Positions 26,375 to 34,028 of a DNA stretch of 64,000 nucleotides are shown piece after piece. The notes beneath the pieces were generated by a model. That model was not told where the DNA came from. It was given only the letters and a program-made list of their open reading frames with translations, and did no database searches. How positions within the stretch are numbered: the first letter of the stretch is position 1; the number at the start of each line of letters is the position of its first letter. The DNA comes from Gemella sanguinis ATCC 700632 (GTDB taxonomy: Bacteria; Bacillota; Bacilli; Staphylococcales; Gemellaceae): positions 62,001-126,000 of the forward strand of contig NZ_JNJO01000001.1 in NCBI RefSeq assembly GCF_000701685.1. Direction: 5' to 3'. Made by a program: the position numbers and the translations under genes.

Positions 26375-26408
26375 AATCTCGAGGAAAAAGTTCTCCTCGA
26401 GATTTTTT
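26375..26408 (+). terminator. Terminator after acpP
   Basis: 11-bp stem AATCTCGAGGA/TCCTCGAGATT (26375-26385, 26394-26404) followed by TTTT. Confidence 0.88.
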
Positions 26409-26413
26409 AATAT

Positions 26414-26453
26414 AAGAAATACTAAGCTAAATAATTTTAACTTAGTATTTCTT
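26414..26453 (-). terminator. Terminator after the ArsS-like gene
   Basis: 13-bp inverted repeat AAGAAATACTAAG/CTTAGTATTTCTT. On the minus strand it ends in a T-rich tail. It lies downstream of the TAG at 26483-26485, so the extended reading frame still ends before it. Confidence 0.7.
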
Positions 26454-26467
26454 TAATTTGTAATTAA

Positions 26468-26486
26468 TTAGCATAACCTATACTAA
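26468..26486 (-). promoter_or_regulatory. SECIS-like hairpin after the in-frame TGA
   Basis: On the minus strand UUAGUAU-AGGUU-AUGCUAA forms a 7-bp stem with one G-U pair and a 5-nt loop AGGUU. The loop begins 21 nt after the TGA. Known bacterial selenocysteine insertion elements have a short stem with a G in the first two loop bases, at a distance of about 16-37 nt. The E. coli fdhF loop is AGGUCU. The fit is by eye and short AT-rich hairpins are common. Confidence 0.6.
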
Positions 26487-27445
26487 CAAGTTTCGCCACC
26501 TCAAGAAGAACCAGCTCCTGCAGTACACCCATAACAATGGATACCAGTAACTATTCTCCTTACTCCAGTATGTTCATTTGCAAGCTCACTAACATGTTTT
26601 ACTTTACCAGATACTGGAAGTTTTTCTATCATATTAAAGTCGCAATCATAAAGAGTTCCATCTGGGCCAACAGATATCATATTTCTGCACATTAAACCAG
26701 GTAGAGTAGCTGGATTATATGCTTTATGTAGCTTATTCATATAGCCTTCATAAAGATCCTCTCTATGAAGAAACTCAGAAAAACGACCAATTGGATTATT
26801 AGTAATTGTAAATAGGTTATTAAAGACAACTTCAAAATTATCATAAAGTTTCTTTTTATATGTTTTTTCTAATGCTTCTTGTTTTGGTGGTAAATAAGCT
26901 CCATTTGGATTATAAACTAAGTTAAGAACAAGATCATCTTCTTTACCATAACCAAGCTCATTTAGTCTTCTAAGTACTTCTATAGACTTTGGAAAAACAC
27001 CTTTTCCACGTTGTTTAGCAACAACTTTTTCATTGTAGTATGGTAATGATGCTACCACTTGAACTTTTAAATCACGGTAAAGCTCAGGTATATCACGATA
27101 CGCAGGAACAGCCAGAATAATTAAGTTAGTTCTCACAATGATAGTTTCAGCATATTGAGAAATTTCTTTTAAAAACCATCTAAAGTTAGGATTCATTTCT
27201 GGGGCTCCACCGGTAATATCCATAGTCTTATACTTACCAACTTTGAAAGCTTCAATAATTTGTTCAAACGTTTCTTTAACCATATTATTTTTTCTATGTG
27301 GTCCACCATCGACGTGACAGTGACTACAAGTAATATTACATAAGCTTCCTACGTTGATTTGCATAACTTCTGGATATTCTTCAGTAAGTAGATATTGTTT
27401 TTCTTCTACTTGATCAAAAAATTTAGGAATATTAAGTTCTGTCAT
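26483..27445 (-). CDS. arsS: Radical SAM ArsS-like protein, probable selenoprotein (TGA recoded)
   Basis: Resembles the arsenosugar-biosynthesis radical SAM (seleno)protein family. The [4Fe-4S]/SAM motif is C36NITC40SHC43, followed by the GGAPEMN segment, VYNPNGAYLPP and the Cys-rich end CRNMISVGPDGTLYDCDFN ... HCYGCTAGAGSS. The plain reading frame stops at TGA (26501-26503) after residue 314. Relatives continue GSSC-GG at this point. Here the frame after the TGA reads GGETC and then TAG, so residue 315 is probably selenocysteine in a 320-residue protein. A SECIS-like hairpin follows. The gene is 8 nt after an AhpD-like gene on the same strand. The family forms the adenosyl-arsenic bond of arsenosugars. 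The substrate here is not proven. If the cell lacks Sec machinery, a truncated 314-residue product results. Confidence 0.82.
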
Positions 27446-27453
27446 AATACATC

Positions 27454-27792
27454 CTAGTTAGAAAGTTTATCAGATAATTCTTTACTTTGAAGACCGTGTA
27501 CTAAAGTAATACCTGCTTTCATTGCAGCTGCAACATGGATTGCTTCTGCTATTTGATCTTGGTCGCATCCTTCTTCTAAACATGTACTTGTATATGCATC
27601 TATGCAGTAAGGACAAGCTTCAGAGTGAGCTACAGCTAAAGCAATTAGAGCTTTTTCGCGAGTAGTAAGCTCTCCTTCCGCCATTACATTACCATAATAA
27701 TTCATAAAGTTTTTCCAATATTCAGGAGCATCTTCTCCAAATTTTCCTTCACCAAATTCTACTAAATGTTTCTTTTTAAAATAATCAGCCAT
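27454..27792 (-). CDS. AhpD-like, arsenosugar-associated peroxidase-like protein
   Basis: A 112-residue protein of the carboxymuconolactone decarboxylase/AhpD fold. The redox motif is C60-P-Y-C63 in AVAHSEACPYCIDAYT, with a His three residues before the motif region, as in AhpD. Its small size and its position immediately upstream of the ArsS-like gene match the peroxidase-like partner that accompanies that radical SAM family. It probably provides thiol-disulfide or (seno)thiol redox chemistry for the partner, an inference from context. It has its own promoter at 27828-27856 and AGGAGAG before the ATG. Confidence 0.88.
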   Translation of the reverse strand: MADYFKKKHLVEFGEGKFGEDAPEYWKNFMNYYGNVMAEGELTTREKALIALAVAHSEACPYCIDAYTSTCLEEGCDQDQIAEAIHVAAAMKAGITLVHGLQSKELSDKLSN

Positions 27793-27827
27793 AATATTTC
27801 TCTCCTTTATTAAACTGTATTAAAACT

Positions 27828-27856
27828 ATTATAAATTAGTTTCTGTAAATAATCAA
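27828..27856 (-). promoter_or_regulatory. Promoter of the AhpD-like / ArsS-like operon
   Basis: Minus strand: TTGATT (27851-27856), 17-bp spacer, TATAAT (27828-27833). No clear ArsR-type palindrome noticed. Confidence 0.75.
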
Positions 27857-27876
27857 TAAAAGAGTGTTTAGAAAAA

Positions 27877-27911
27877 AATAACAATTTACTAAAAAATAGT
27901 AAATTGTTATT
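27877..27911 (-). terminator. Terminator after the glycosyltransferase
   Basis: Perfect 15-bp inverted repeat (27877-27891 and 27897-27911) with a 5-nt loop and a T-run on the minus strand. It separates this gene from the AhpD-ArsS transcript. Confidence 0.85.
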
Positions 27912-28595
27912 TTAGCGTATGTCTTTATATAACTTAGCTAATTCTTCAACAGGAACTCCTTGACGATACATTCTTTGGAATTTCTGCATTTGCCACATTG
28001 TTGATAATGGTTTTCCTTTATAACGTCTAGTAGATGCGGTAATAGGTGAATCAATTACAGTAATTTTATATGATTTTGCACTTAAATCTTCAGATATTCT
28101 ATAGTCCTCCATTAAAGGCATATCCTTGTATCCACCAATTTCTTCGAAGACCTCTCTTTTTATAAAAATAGCTTGATCTCCAAATGCAAGATTCGTAATA
28201 CTAGCACGCATATTTGAGACTAAGGCATTCATTCTCATCTTTATACTATTTGGATAAAATCTAATCTTTAAACAACCAACAGGAGTAGGGCAGTTCAGTA
28301 TCTTTTGAATAACATCCTTTTGAAGGACGCTATCGGCATGAACAAACCATAATATATCTCCTTTAGAAATTTTGGCTCCATAGTTCATTTGATTAGCTCG
28401 ACCTTTTTTATCAGAAATATGATAAGAGTAACCAAAATATGAAAGCTCATCTAAAATTTCATGAGTTTTATCACTAGAACCACCATCAATAAATAAGACT
28501 TCGTTCTTATCTATATCATGAAGACAGTATAAATTGTATATAAAATCACGAATTGTTTTTTCTTCATTATAAATAGGTACAATAATAGAAATCAT
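27912..28595 (-). CDS. Family 2 glycosyltransferase, rSAM/selenodomain-associated type
   Basis: A 227-residue cytosolic GT-A enzyme. Motifs in order: ISIIVPIYNEEKTI, EVLFIDGGSSDKTHEI, KGRANQMNYGAKISKGDILWFVHADS (the DxD region is HAD), LAFGDQAIFIKREVFEEIGGYKDMPLMEDYRI. This pattern is that of the transferase 2 family associated with the radical SAM/selenodomain system, now tied to arsenosugar biosynthesis. It would add the sugar moiety. It has no membrane helix, unlike many GT2 enzymes. It has its own weak promoter and a strong terminator, so it is a separate unit from the two genes downstream. Confidence 0.88.
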   Translation of the reverse strand: MISIIVPIYNEEKTIRDFIYNLYCLHDIDKNEVLFIDGGSSDKTHEILDELSYFGYSYHISDKKGRANQMNYGAKISKGDILWFVHADSVLQKDVIQKILNCPTPVGCLKIRFYPNSIKMRMNALVSNMRASITNLAFGDQAIFIKREVFEEIGGYKDMPLMEDYRISEDLSAKSYKITVIDSPITASTRRYKGKPLSTMWQMQKFQRMYRQGVPVEELAKLYKDIR

Positions 28596-28625
28596 AAAAT
28601 TACTCCTAAAAAATAAGTTATCTCT

Positions 28626-28654
28626 ATTATAGCATTTTGATTTATAATTATAAA
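28626..28654 (-). promoter_or_regulatory. Putative promoter of the glycosyltransferase
   Basis: Minus strand: TATAAT (28626-28631) with extended TGC. The -35 position reads TTTATA at 17-bp spacing. Moderate. Confidence 0.45.
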
Positions 28655-28698
28655 ATAAAACATAGGAAAAGATATTTAATATATTATTATAAGATTAC

Positions 28699-28740
28699 TT
28701 GACTGTATACTGTATCTATTGTATAATAACAGTAGATACA
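28699..28740 (+). promoter_or_regulatory. Promoter and palindromic operator of the GntR-ABC operon
   Basis: TTGACT (28699-28704), 17-bp spacer, TATAAT (28722-28727). A perfect inverted repeat TGTATCTA (28711-28718) and TAGATACA (28733-28740), with a 14-bp gap, straddles the -10, the classic position for a repressor site. It is probably bound by the GntR protein encoded next. Confidence 0.85.
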
Positions 28741-28755
28741 AAAGAGGTGAAGTTA

Positions 28756-29151
28756 ATGGAAATTAAAATTTCTAATATATCATCAACACCTATCTATCAG
28801 CAAATAGCCAATAGCATAAAAAATAAAATTTTATCAAGAGAATATATTTCTAATACACAGTTGCCATCTATTAGATCTTTGGCTAAAGAATTAGAAGTAG
28901 GCATAATTACAGTAAAAAAAGCTTATGAAGTACTATTACAGGAGAATCTTGTTTATTCAAAAGGGGCTGTAGGATACTTTGTAAATGAAGTAAATACTGA
29001 AGAAATTTTATTAATAAAAAAAAGAGAATATATTGTTGAATTTAAACAAATGATAGAAAAAGCGACTGATGATGGTTTAACAAAAGGGGATATAAATGAG
29101 ATATTAAAAATAGTATTGGGGGAGAAAGACTATGAGAATCAAAGTAAATAA
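28756..29151 (+). CDS. GntR-family regulator, YtrA subfamily
   Basis: A 131-residue repressor. The N-terminal winged helix has PIYQQIANSIKNKIL, QLPSIRSLAKELEVGIITVKKAYEVLLQENLVYSKGAVGYFV. A short C-terminal dimerisation helix (about 50 residues) is typical of YtrA, which controls ABC transporters by cell-envelope stress or antibiotics. A longer frame starts at 28699 but would begin inside the -35. The ATG at 28756 follows AGAGGTG. It overlaps the ATPase gene by 20 nt. Autorepression through the palindrome at 28711-28740 is likely. Confidence 0.9.
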   Translation: MEIKISNISSTPIYQQIANSIKNKILSREYISNTQLPSIRSLAKELEVGIITVKKAYEVLLQENLVYSKGAVGYFVNEVNTEEILLIKKREYIVEFKQMIEKATDDGLTKGDINEILKIVLGEKDYENQSK

Positions 29152-29848
29152 ATTACAGGTAGATAAAGATAATTTTAAACTAGGACCAATAAATTATACA
29201 TTTGATGAAGGTTATGTATATGCCATAACAGGGAATAGCGCTTGTGGTAAAACATTATTTTTACAAAGTATTTTAGGAAGTATAGATATTGAAAAACAAA
29301 TGGTACTATATGATGAATTTAATTTTTACGATAATGAAGTAGAGATAAAATCTAGTTACTCATATATAGCAGATAGACCATTATTTTCTGATAAACTAAG
29401 TGTAGAAACTATATTAAATAAAATTTCGAAGTTAGACTCTAGATTTGATATAAGTTCTTGCTATGAATATATAAAGAAATACAATATATATAAACATAAA
29501 AAAATATATGAGCTATCACAAGGTGAAAGAAAAATTTTACTATTTGGCATTGGTATTACTACACACTCTAATATTTTAGTTTTAGATAATCCATTAGCTG
29601 GAGTAGGCTTAATAGCTAAAAGAGAGATGCTATCAATGATAAGGGAATATATGGATGAGAATAAAATTACTATAATAGTGACTGAAGAACCAAATGTAAT
29701 TAAAAATTTAGCAGATTACGTAATTGTACTAAATAATGGACAAGTTGAAATAAGTGAAGATGTAGTAAACTTACAAACTAGATACGAAAATAAAAATGTT
29801 GAAGAAATATTGGTTTCTATATTAAAAGGAGAGGGAAAACATGAATAA
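29132..29848 (+). CDS. ABC transporter ATP-binding protein with degenerate catalytic motifs
   Basis: A 238-residue ATPase-like subunit of the YtrB/CcmA type. Walker A is GNSACGKT and the signature is LSQGE. Walker B reads ILVLDNP, so the catalytic Glu is Asn. The H-loop position reads IIVTEEP instead of a His, and the Q-loop is not evident in YIADRP. ATP binding looks possible but hydrolysis is doubtful. No second ATPase gene is next to it. It lies between its regulator (20-nt overlap) and the permease (8-nt overlap), so expression is tightly coupled. Confidence 0.85.
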   Translation: MRIKVNKLQVDKDNFKLGPINYTFDEGYVYAITGNSACGKTLFLQSILGSIDIEKQMVLYDEFNFYDNEVEIKSSYSYIADRPLFSDKLSVETILNKISKLDSRFDISSCYEYIKKYNIYKHKKIYELSQGERKILLFGIGITTHSNILVLDNPLAGVGLIAKREMLSMIREYMDENKITIIVTEEPNVIKNLADYVIVLNNGQVEISEDVVNLQTRYENKNVEEILVSILKGEGKHE

Positions 29849-30569
29849 TGAACAATATAAAACTAAATGGGGAGCTTTGTTAAATATTATTTCAAATAGA
29901 AATTATTCAACACCACAAATTTATAAAATATTCTATTTTGGATACTATTTTTTTACAATCCTAATAGCACTTTCAGTACTTTTCGATAAAAATTATATAG
30001 TAGCATCGGTATTATCAGCTATAGTATTTGTTTTAAATGGAAGAAAATATGAAGATAAGGAATGGCTTATAACAGAATACTTACCTATTTTATTTAAAGA
30101 AAGAGTAAGACAAATATATTTAACGACATATATATTTTTACTTCCATCTGTAATACTAGATTTTACGTTTAGGTATATTTATTATCAAGCAAATATAATT
30201 GAATATCTTTATGTATTGCTAACAATAATAATAATTTCAAATTTAGCTATAATTCAAATGATTTTAACTAGACGTTCATTTTGGAATTTCATAGCTCTAG
30301 ATGTACTAATATATGCATTGGCAGTAAAAATAATTTCAATAGTTTTAAATGGATTATATCTAACAACTTTTGATAATACAAAATTTAATTTATTGAAGAT
30401 AATTATGTTAATAATACTAGCAATAATATTTCAAGTATCTAGTACAAAATTAATAATTGATTCAAGAAGAAAAGAAGAAATAAGTAAAGTTTATCAAACA
30501 ATATTTATTATTGCAATAACACTAGCGACGGCATTACAGTTTTATCAAGGTATGTATTGGGTTAAATAA
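29841..30569 (+). CDS. ABC transporter permease-like membrane protein
   Basis: A 242-residue protein with about six hydrophobic helices, including FYFGYYFFTILIALSVLF, ASVLSAIVFVL, TYIFLLPSVILDFTF, YLYVLLTIIIISNLAIIQMIL, FIALDVLIYALAVKI and IIMLIILAIIFQV. No sequence family recognised beyond context. It directly follows the ATP-binding gene and overlaps it, so it is the likely membrane partner. Substrate unknown. Envelope stress or peptide antibiotic export is suggested only by the YtrA-type regulator. Confidence 0.78.
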   Translation: MNNEQYKTKWGALLNIISNRNYSTPQIYKIFYFGYYFFTILIALSVLFDKNYIVASVLSAIVFVLNGRKYEDKEWLITEYLPILFKERVRQIYLTTYIFLLPSVILDFTFRYIYYQANIIEYLYVLLTIIIISNLAIIQMILTRRSFWNFIALDVLIYALAVKIISIVLNGLYLTTFDNTKFNLLKIIMLIILAIIFQVSSTKLIIDSRRKEEISKVYQTIFIIAITLATALQFYQGMYWVK

Positions 30570-30576
30570 TAAAATA

Positions 30577-30620
30577 GTAGAGTAAGGTATTGTAAAAAAT
30601 AGCTTATTCTACTTTTTTAT
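30577..30620 (+). terminator. Terminator after the ABC operon
   Basis: Stem AGTAGAGTAAG / CTTATTCTACT with one wobble pair, followed by TTTTTTA. Confidence 0.75.
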
Positions 30621-30642
30621 TTCAGAAATTGTAGACAAAGAA

Positions 30643-30675
30643 AAAAGAGTACTTCCGAAGAAATACTCTTTTAAT
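30643..30675 (-). terminator. Terminator after rplA
   Basis: Minus strand: 9-bp stem AAAAGAGTA/TACTCTTTT (30664-30672, 30643-30651) with a TTTCTTCGGAAG loop, then a T-run. Confidence 0.82.
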
Positions 30676-30683
30676 TAAAATTC

Positions 30684-31376
30684 TTATTTGAATTCTGCTG
30701 TGTTAACACGAACTCCAGGTCCCATAGTTGTAGTTACAGCTACAGATTTGAAGTAAGTTCCTTTAGCAGCAGCTGGTTTAGCTTTTGCTAAAGCGTCTTG
30801 AACAGCGTTGAAGTTTTCTACTAAATCTTCAGTAGAGAATGAAACTTTACCGATTGGAGTGTGAACAACACCAGCTTTTTCAGCACGGTATTCAACTTTA
30901 CCAGCTTTAATTTCATTTACTGCTTTAGTAACGTCCATAGTTACTGTTCCAGTTTTAGGGTTTGGCATTAAACCTTTAGGTCCTAATACACGACCGATTT
31001 TACCAACTTCTCCCATCATGTCTGGAGTAGCTACGATTACGTCAAAATCAAACCAACCTTGTTGGATTTTAGTGATGTATTCACCTTGTCCTACGTAGTC
31101 AGCTCCTGCTGCTTCAGCTTCTGCTGCTTTATCACCTTTAGCGAAAACTAAAACTTTAGCAGTTTTACCAGTTCCTTTTGGAAGAACTACTGCTCCACGT
31201 ACTTGTTGGTCATTTTTACGAGTGTCAACTCCTAAACGGAATGCAACTTCTACAGTTGCGTCAAAATTTACTGTGCTTGTTTTTTTAGCTAATTCGATTG
31301 CTTCTACTACAGAGTATAGACTAGAAGAATCTACTAATTTAGCTGCTTCAAGATATTTTTTACCTTTTTTTGCCAT
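30684..31376 (-). CDS. rplA: 50S ribosomal protein L1
   Basis: A 230-residue protein that forms the L1 stalk and assists release of deacylated tRNA. It has [52 protein letters not shown], the [15 protein letters not shown] signature, and ends [15 protein letters not shown]. It is the second gene of rplK-rplA, 13 nt after rplK. In many bacteria L1 represses this operon by binding its leader, and a candidate site lies at 31845-31882. Confidence 0.98.
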   Translation of the reverse strand: MAKKGKKYLEAAKLVDSSSLYSVVEAIELAKKTSTVNFDATVEVAFRLGVDTRKNDQQVRGAVVLPKGTGKTAKVLVFAKGDKAAEAEAAGADYVGQGEYITKIQQGWFDFDVIVATPDMMGEVGKIGRVLGPKGLMPNPKTGTVTMDVTKAVNEIKAGKVEYRAEKAGVVHTPIGKVSFSTEDLVENFNAVQDALAKAKPAAAKGTYFKSVAVTTTMGPGVRVNTAEFK

Positions 31377-31389
31377 TATAATTATCCTC

Positions 31390-31815
31390 CTATTCTCCTA
31401 TTAAGATACCCATACTTCTTGCAGTACCTTCAATCATACGCATAGCTGCTTCTAGAGAAGCTGCGTTTAAGTCAGCCATTTTAAGTTCAGCGATTTCTTG
31501 AACTTGTGCTTTTGATACTGTAGCAACTTTGTCACGGTTAGGTACCGCAGATGCTTTATCAATTTTAGCTGCTTTTTTAAGTAATACTGGTGCAGGTGGT
31601 GTTTTAGTAATGAATGTAAATGAACGGTCCTCATATACTGAAATCACTACTGGAATGATTAATCCTGCTTGGTCTTGTGTACGAGCATTGAATTCTTTAC
31701 AGAATCCCATGATGTTTACACCAGCTTGACCTAACGCTGGACCAACTGGTGGAGCTGGGTTAGCTTTACCTGCTGGTACTTGTAATTTAACAACTTTTAC
31801 TATTTTTTTAGCCAC
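31390..31815 (-). CDS. rplK: 50S ribosomal protein L11
   Basis: A 141-residue component of the GTPase-associated centre. It has [38 protein letters not shown] and [16 protein letters not shown]. First gene of the L11-L1 operon, with AGGAGGTT before the ATG and a long leader with two promoters. Confidence 0.98.
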   Translation of the reverse strand: MAKKIVKVVKLQVPAGKANPAPPVGPALGQAGVNIMGFCKEFNARTQDQAGLIIPVVISVYEDRSFTFITKTPPAPVLLKKAAKIDKASAVPNRDKVATVSKAQVQEIAELKMADLNAASLEAAMRMIEGTARSMGILIGE

Positions 31816-31844
31816 GATAAAACCTCCTATTTATTTTTCGTGAT

Positions 31845-31882
31845 GTGGTCATTTGAGCGTATTAAAATTTTCGCTCTCCCAC
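31845..31882 (-). promoter_or_regulatory. Putative L1-binding mRNA leader of rplK-rplA
   Basis: Minus strand: GUGG-GA-GAGCG ... CGCUC-AAAUGA-CCAC. Two helices (GUGG/CCAC and GAGCG/CGCUC) flank an asymmetric internal loop GA / AAAUGA, just upstream of the rplK ribosome site. This resembles the L1 rRNA/mRNA binding motif used for autogenous control. Confidence 0.65.
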
Positions 31883-31915
31883 TCAAACATGTTTTGTATT
31901 TTTACATACTTGATT

Positions 31916-32020
31916 ATGATAACATACCAATAACTAGATTGCAAGTATTTTAATAAATAAATTCAAAAAAATTATTAATATGTATTTGTTCATAATATAT
32001 CTTTTTAAAACCAATGTCAA
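31916..32020 (-). promoter_or_regulatory. Two promoters for rplK-rplA
   Basis: Minus strand. Distal: TTGACA (32015-32020), 17 bp, TATTAT (31992-31997). Proximal: TTGCAA (31939-31944), 17 bp, TATCAT (31916-31921) with extended TGT. Both give transcripts that include the L1-type hairpin. Confidence 0.72.
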
Positions 32021-32251
32021 CTATAATGAAATAGAGGATATTATTAACAAATTTTTAAATATAAAATAGTACAAATTTTTTTATTAAAAATTGTAGAATT
32101 AAAGTTTCGTTAGGGCAAGACTGCTATTGACTTTTTACCGCTAGTGGTGTAGAATTATATTTATGATATAGTGCTTATTTTACTAATGTTTGTATTAGTT
32201 TTATGTAACTTATCATAAAGAAATTACTTAAATATAGAAAGAGGTTGCAAG
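32021..32251 (+). promoter_or_regulatory. rny upstream region and promoter
   Basis: AT-rich and gene-free. TTGACT (32127-32132), 17-bp spacer and TAGAAT (32150-32155) form a likely rny promoter with a leader of about 90 nt. No known riboswitch pattern recognised. AGAGG precedes the ATG. Confidence 0.7.
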
Positions 32252-33805
32252 ATGATTTATGGAATAATCAGTGTTGCAGCTTTGCTTGTTGGACTTTTAT
32301 TTGGATATATTATTTCAAAAAATTCAATTCAAAAAAAATTAGAGCTATCTAAACAAGATGCAGATCATATTATTGGGGAAGCAAGAAAAGAAGCGAGATA
32401 TATAGTTGATAAAGAGACTAGCATCGCTAAAAAAGAGGCGGAAGAAATAATTAATATTGCAAATAAAGAAGCAGAATTTAAAAAGCAAGATATTCAAAGA
32501 CAAGAAGATAGAATTCTTCAAAAAGAATCTTCATTAGAACGTCAAACGGAACTTTTAAATAAAAAAGATGAATTACTAAGTTCTAGAGAGATGAAATTAG
32601 AAGAAAAATCACAATTACTTGATGAACGAAGTAATGAAGTGAATCAGCTAAAAATTCAACAAGAAACGGAGTTGCAAAGAATTGCAAACTTAACCGAACA
32701 ACAAGCTCGTGAAGAGATTATGGCCTCAGTAGAAACTGATATGGCTAAAGATATGGCAATATATATAAGAAATAAAGAATTAGAAGCGAAAAATGTTGTA
32801 GATAAAAGAGCAAAAGAACTTATTGTTCAATCATTACAACGTTTTGCAACAGATGTAGTAAGTGAAACTACTGTTTCTGTTGTTGATCTTCCTAGTGATG
32901 ATATGAAAGGTCGTATTATCGGTCGTGAAGGAAGAAATATTCGTACACTAGAAACTCTAACAGGTGTAGACTTAATTATTGATGATACACCAGAAGCAGT
33001 TATTCTTTCTGGATATGATCCAATAAGAAGAGAAATAGCAAAAACTGCTATTAAATCACTTATTGATGATGGACGTATTCATCCATCGAAAATTGAAGAA
33101 GCTGTTGATAAAGCACGTAGAAATATAGATCAGGTTATTAGAGATGCCGGTGAACAAGCCACATTTGATTTAGGTATTCATAATATGCATCCTGATTTAG
33201 TGAAAATAGTAGGTAAATTGAAATATAGAACAAGTTATGGTCAAAACGGACTACAACACTCTATGGAAGTTGCTTATATTTCAGGGCTTATAGCCGCTGA
33301 ATTAGACCTTGATGTAGCTTTAGCTCGTAGAGCAGGGTTATTACATGATATAGGTAAAGCACTAGACCATGAAGTAGAAGGGTCACATGTTGAAATTGGT
33401 GTAGCACTAGCACTTAAATATAAAGAAAATGCTACAGTAGTTAATGCAATAGCTTCCCACCATGGTGATACTGAACCTACTAACCCTATTTCTGTTATTG
33501 TTGCCACAGCAGATGCTCTTTCTGCGTCACGTCCTGGTGCAAGAAGAGAATCATTGGAAAATTACATTAAACGTCTACAAAAACTTGAAGAAATCGCAAA
33601 TGAACACAAAGGTGTTGAAAAAACATTTGCAATTCAAGCTGGTCGTGAAATCAGGGTAATAGTAAATCCTGAGGAAGTAGATGATACAAAAACTTATAAA
33701 ATTGCCAAAGAAGTTAAAAATAAAATCGAAGAAACGATGCAATACCCAGGTAACATTAAAGTCAATGTTATTCGTGAGGTAAGAGCAGTTAAGTTCGCAA
33801 GATAA
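32252..33805 (+). CDS. rny: Ribonuclease Y
   Basis: A 517-residue membrane-anchored endoribonuclease initiating mRNA decay. An N-terminal membrane helix (about 3-22) is followed by a long charged coiled coil (about 25-190), the KH domain ([31 protein letters not shown]) and the HD domain with [12 protein letters not shown] and SHHGD. A conserved C-terminal region ends [13 protein letters not shown]. Complete. It would act with RNase J1 (19267) in the degradation network. Confidence 0.97.
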   Translation: MIYGIISVAALLVGLLFGYIISKNSIQKKLELSKQDADHIIGEARKEARYIVDKETSIAKKEAEEIINIANKEAEFKKQDIQRQEDRILQKESSLERQTELLNKKDELLSSREMKLEEKSQLLDERSNEVNQLKIQQETELQRIANLTEQQAREEIMASVETDMAKDMAIYIRNKELEAKNVVDKRAKELIVQSLQRFATDVVSETTVSVVDLPSDDMKGRIIGREGRNIRTLETLTGVDLIIDDTPEAVILSGYDPIRREIAKTAIKSLIDDGRIHPSKIEEAVDKARRNIDQVIRDAGEQATFDLGIHNMHPDLVKIVGKLKYRTSYGQNGLQHSMEVAYISGLIAAELDLDVALARRAGLLHDIGKALDHEVEGSHVEIGVALALKYKENATVVNAIASHHGDTEPTNPISVIVATADALSASRPGARRESLENYIKRLQKLEEIANEHKGVEKTFAIQAGREIRVIVNPEEVDDTKTYKIAKEVKNKIEETMQYPGNIKVNVIREVRAVKFAR

Positions 33806-33808
33806 GAT

Positions 33809-33843
33809 AAAAGAGTGATTAACAAAAGTTAATCACTCTTTTT
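33809..33843 (+). terminator. Terminator after rny
   Basis: Perfect 14-bp stem AAAGAGTGATTAAC/GTTAATCACTCTTT with a 4-nt A loop, then further T. Confidence 0.9.
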
Positions 33844-33965
33844 CTGTAATAAACTGTAGAACATAGAGGTTTATAAAAATTTATTTATATTATTTTATAT
33901 ATTTAATTATTGCTATAACTGTAGGATTTCAGAGTATAAGTAAAAAAATGTTATTATAAAACAGA

Positions 33966-33994
33966 TTGAAAAAAGCGTTTTAATGATGTATAAT
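33966..33994 (+). promoter_or_regulatory. Promoter of FNT channel 1
   Basis: TTGAAA (33966-33971), 17-bp spacer, TATAAT (33989-33994). Confidence 0.8.
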
Positions 33995-34028
33995 TATCAG
34001 TAATACAACTATAAGGAGAGAAAATATT

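Noticed and set aside
26501-26503. TGA in the ArsS-like gene as an ordinary stop or a sequencing error
   Set aside because: Not fully excluded, but the family-like GG after the TGA and the hairpin at the right distance favour recoding. A single-base error would also have to fall exactly on the known Sec/Cys site.
28699-28755. Upstream start for the GntR regulator giving 150 residues
   Set aside because: It would start at the -35 hexamer and translate the promoter and operator. The ATG at 28756 has a proper ribosome site.
31222-31729. Plus-strand frames opposite rplA and rplK
   Set aside because: Antisense shadows of highly expressed ribosomal genes with strong codon bias.
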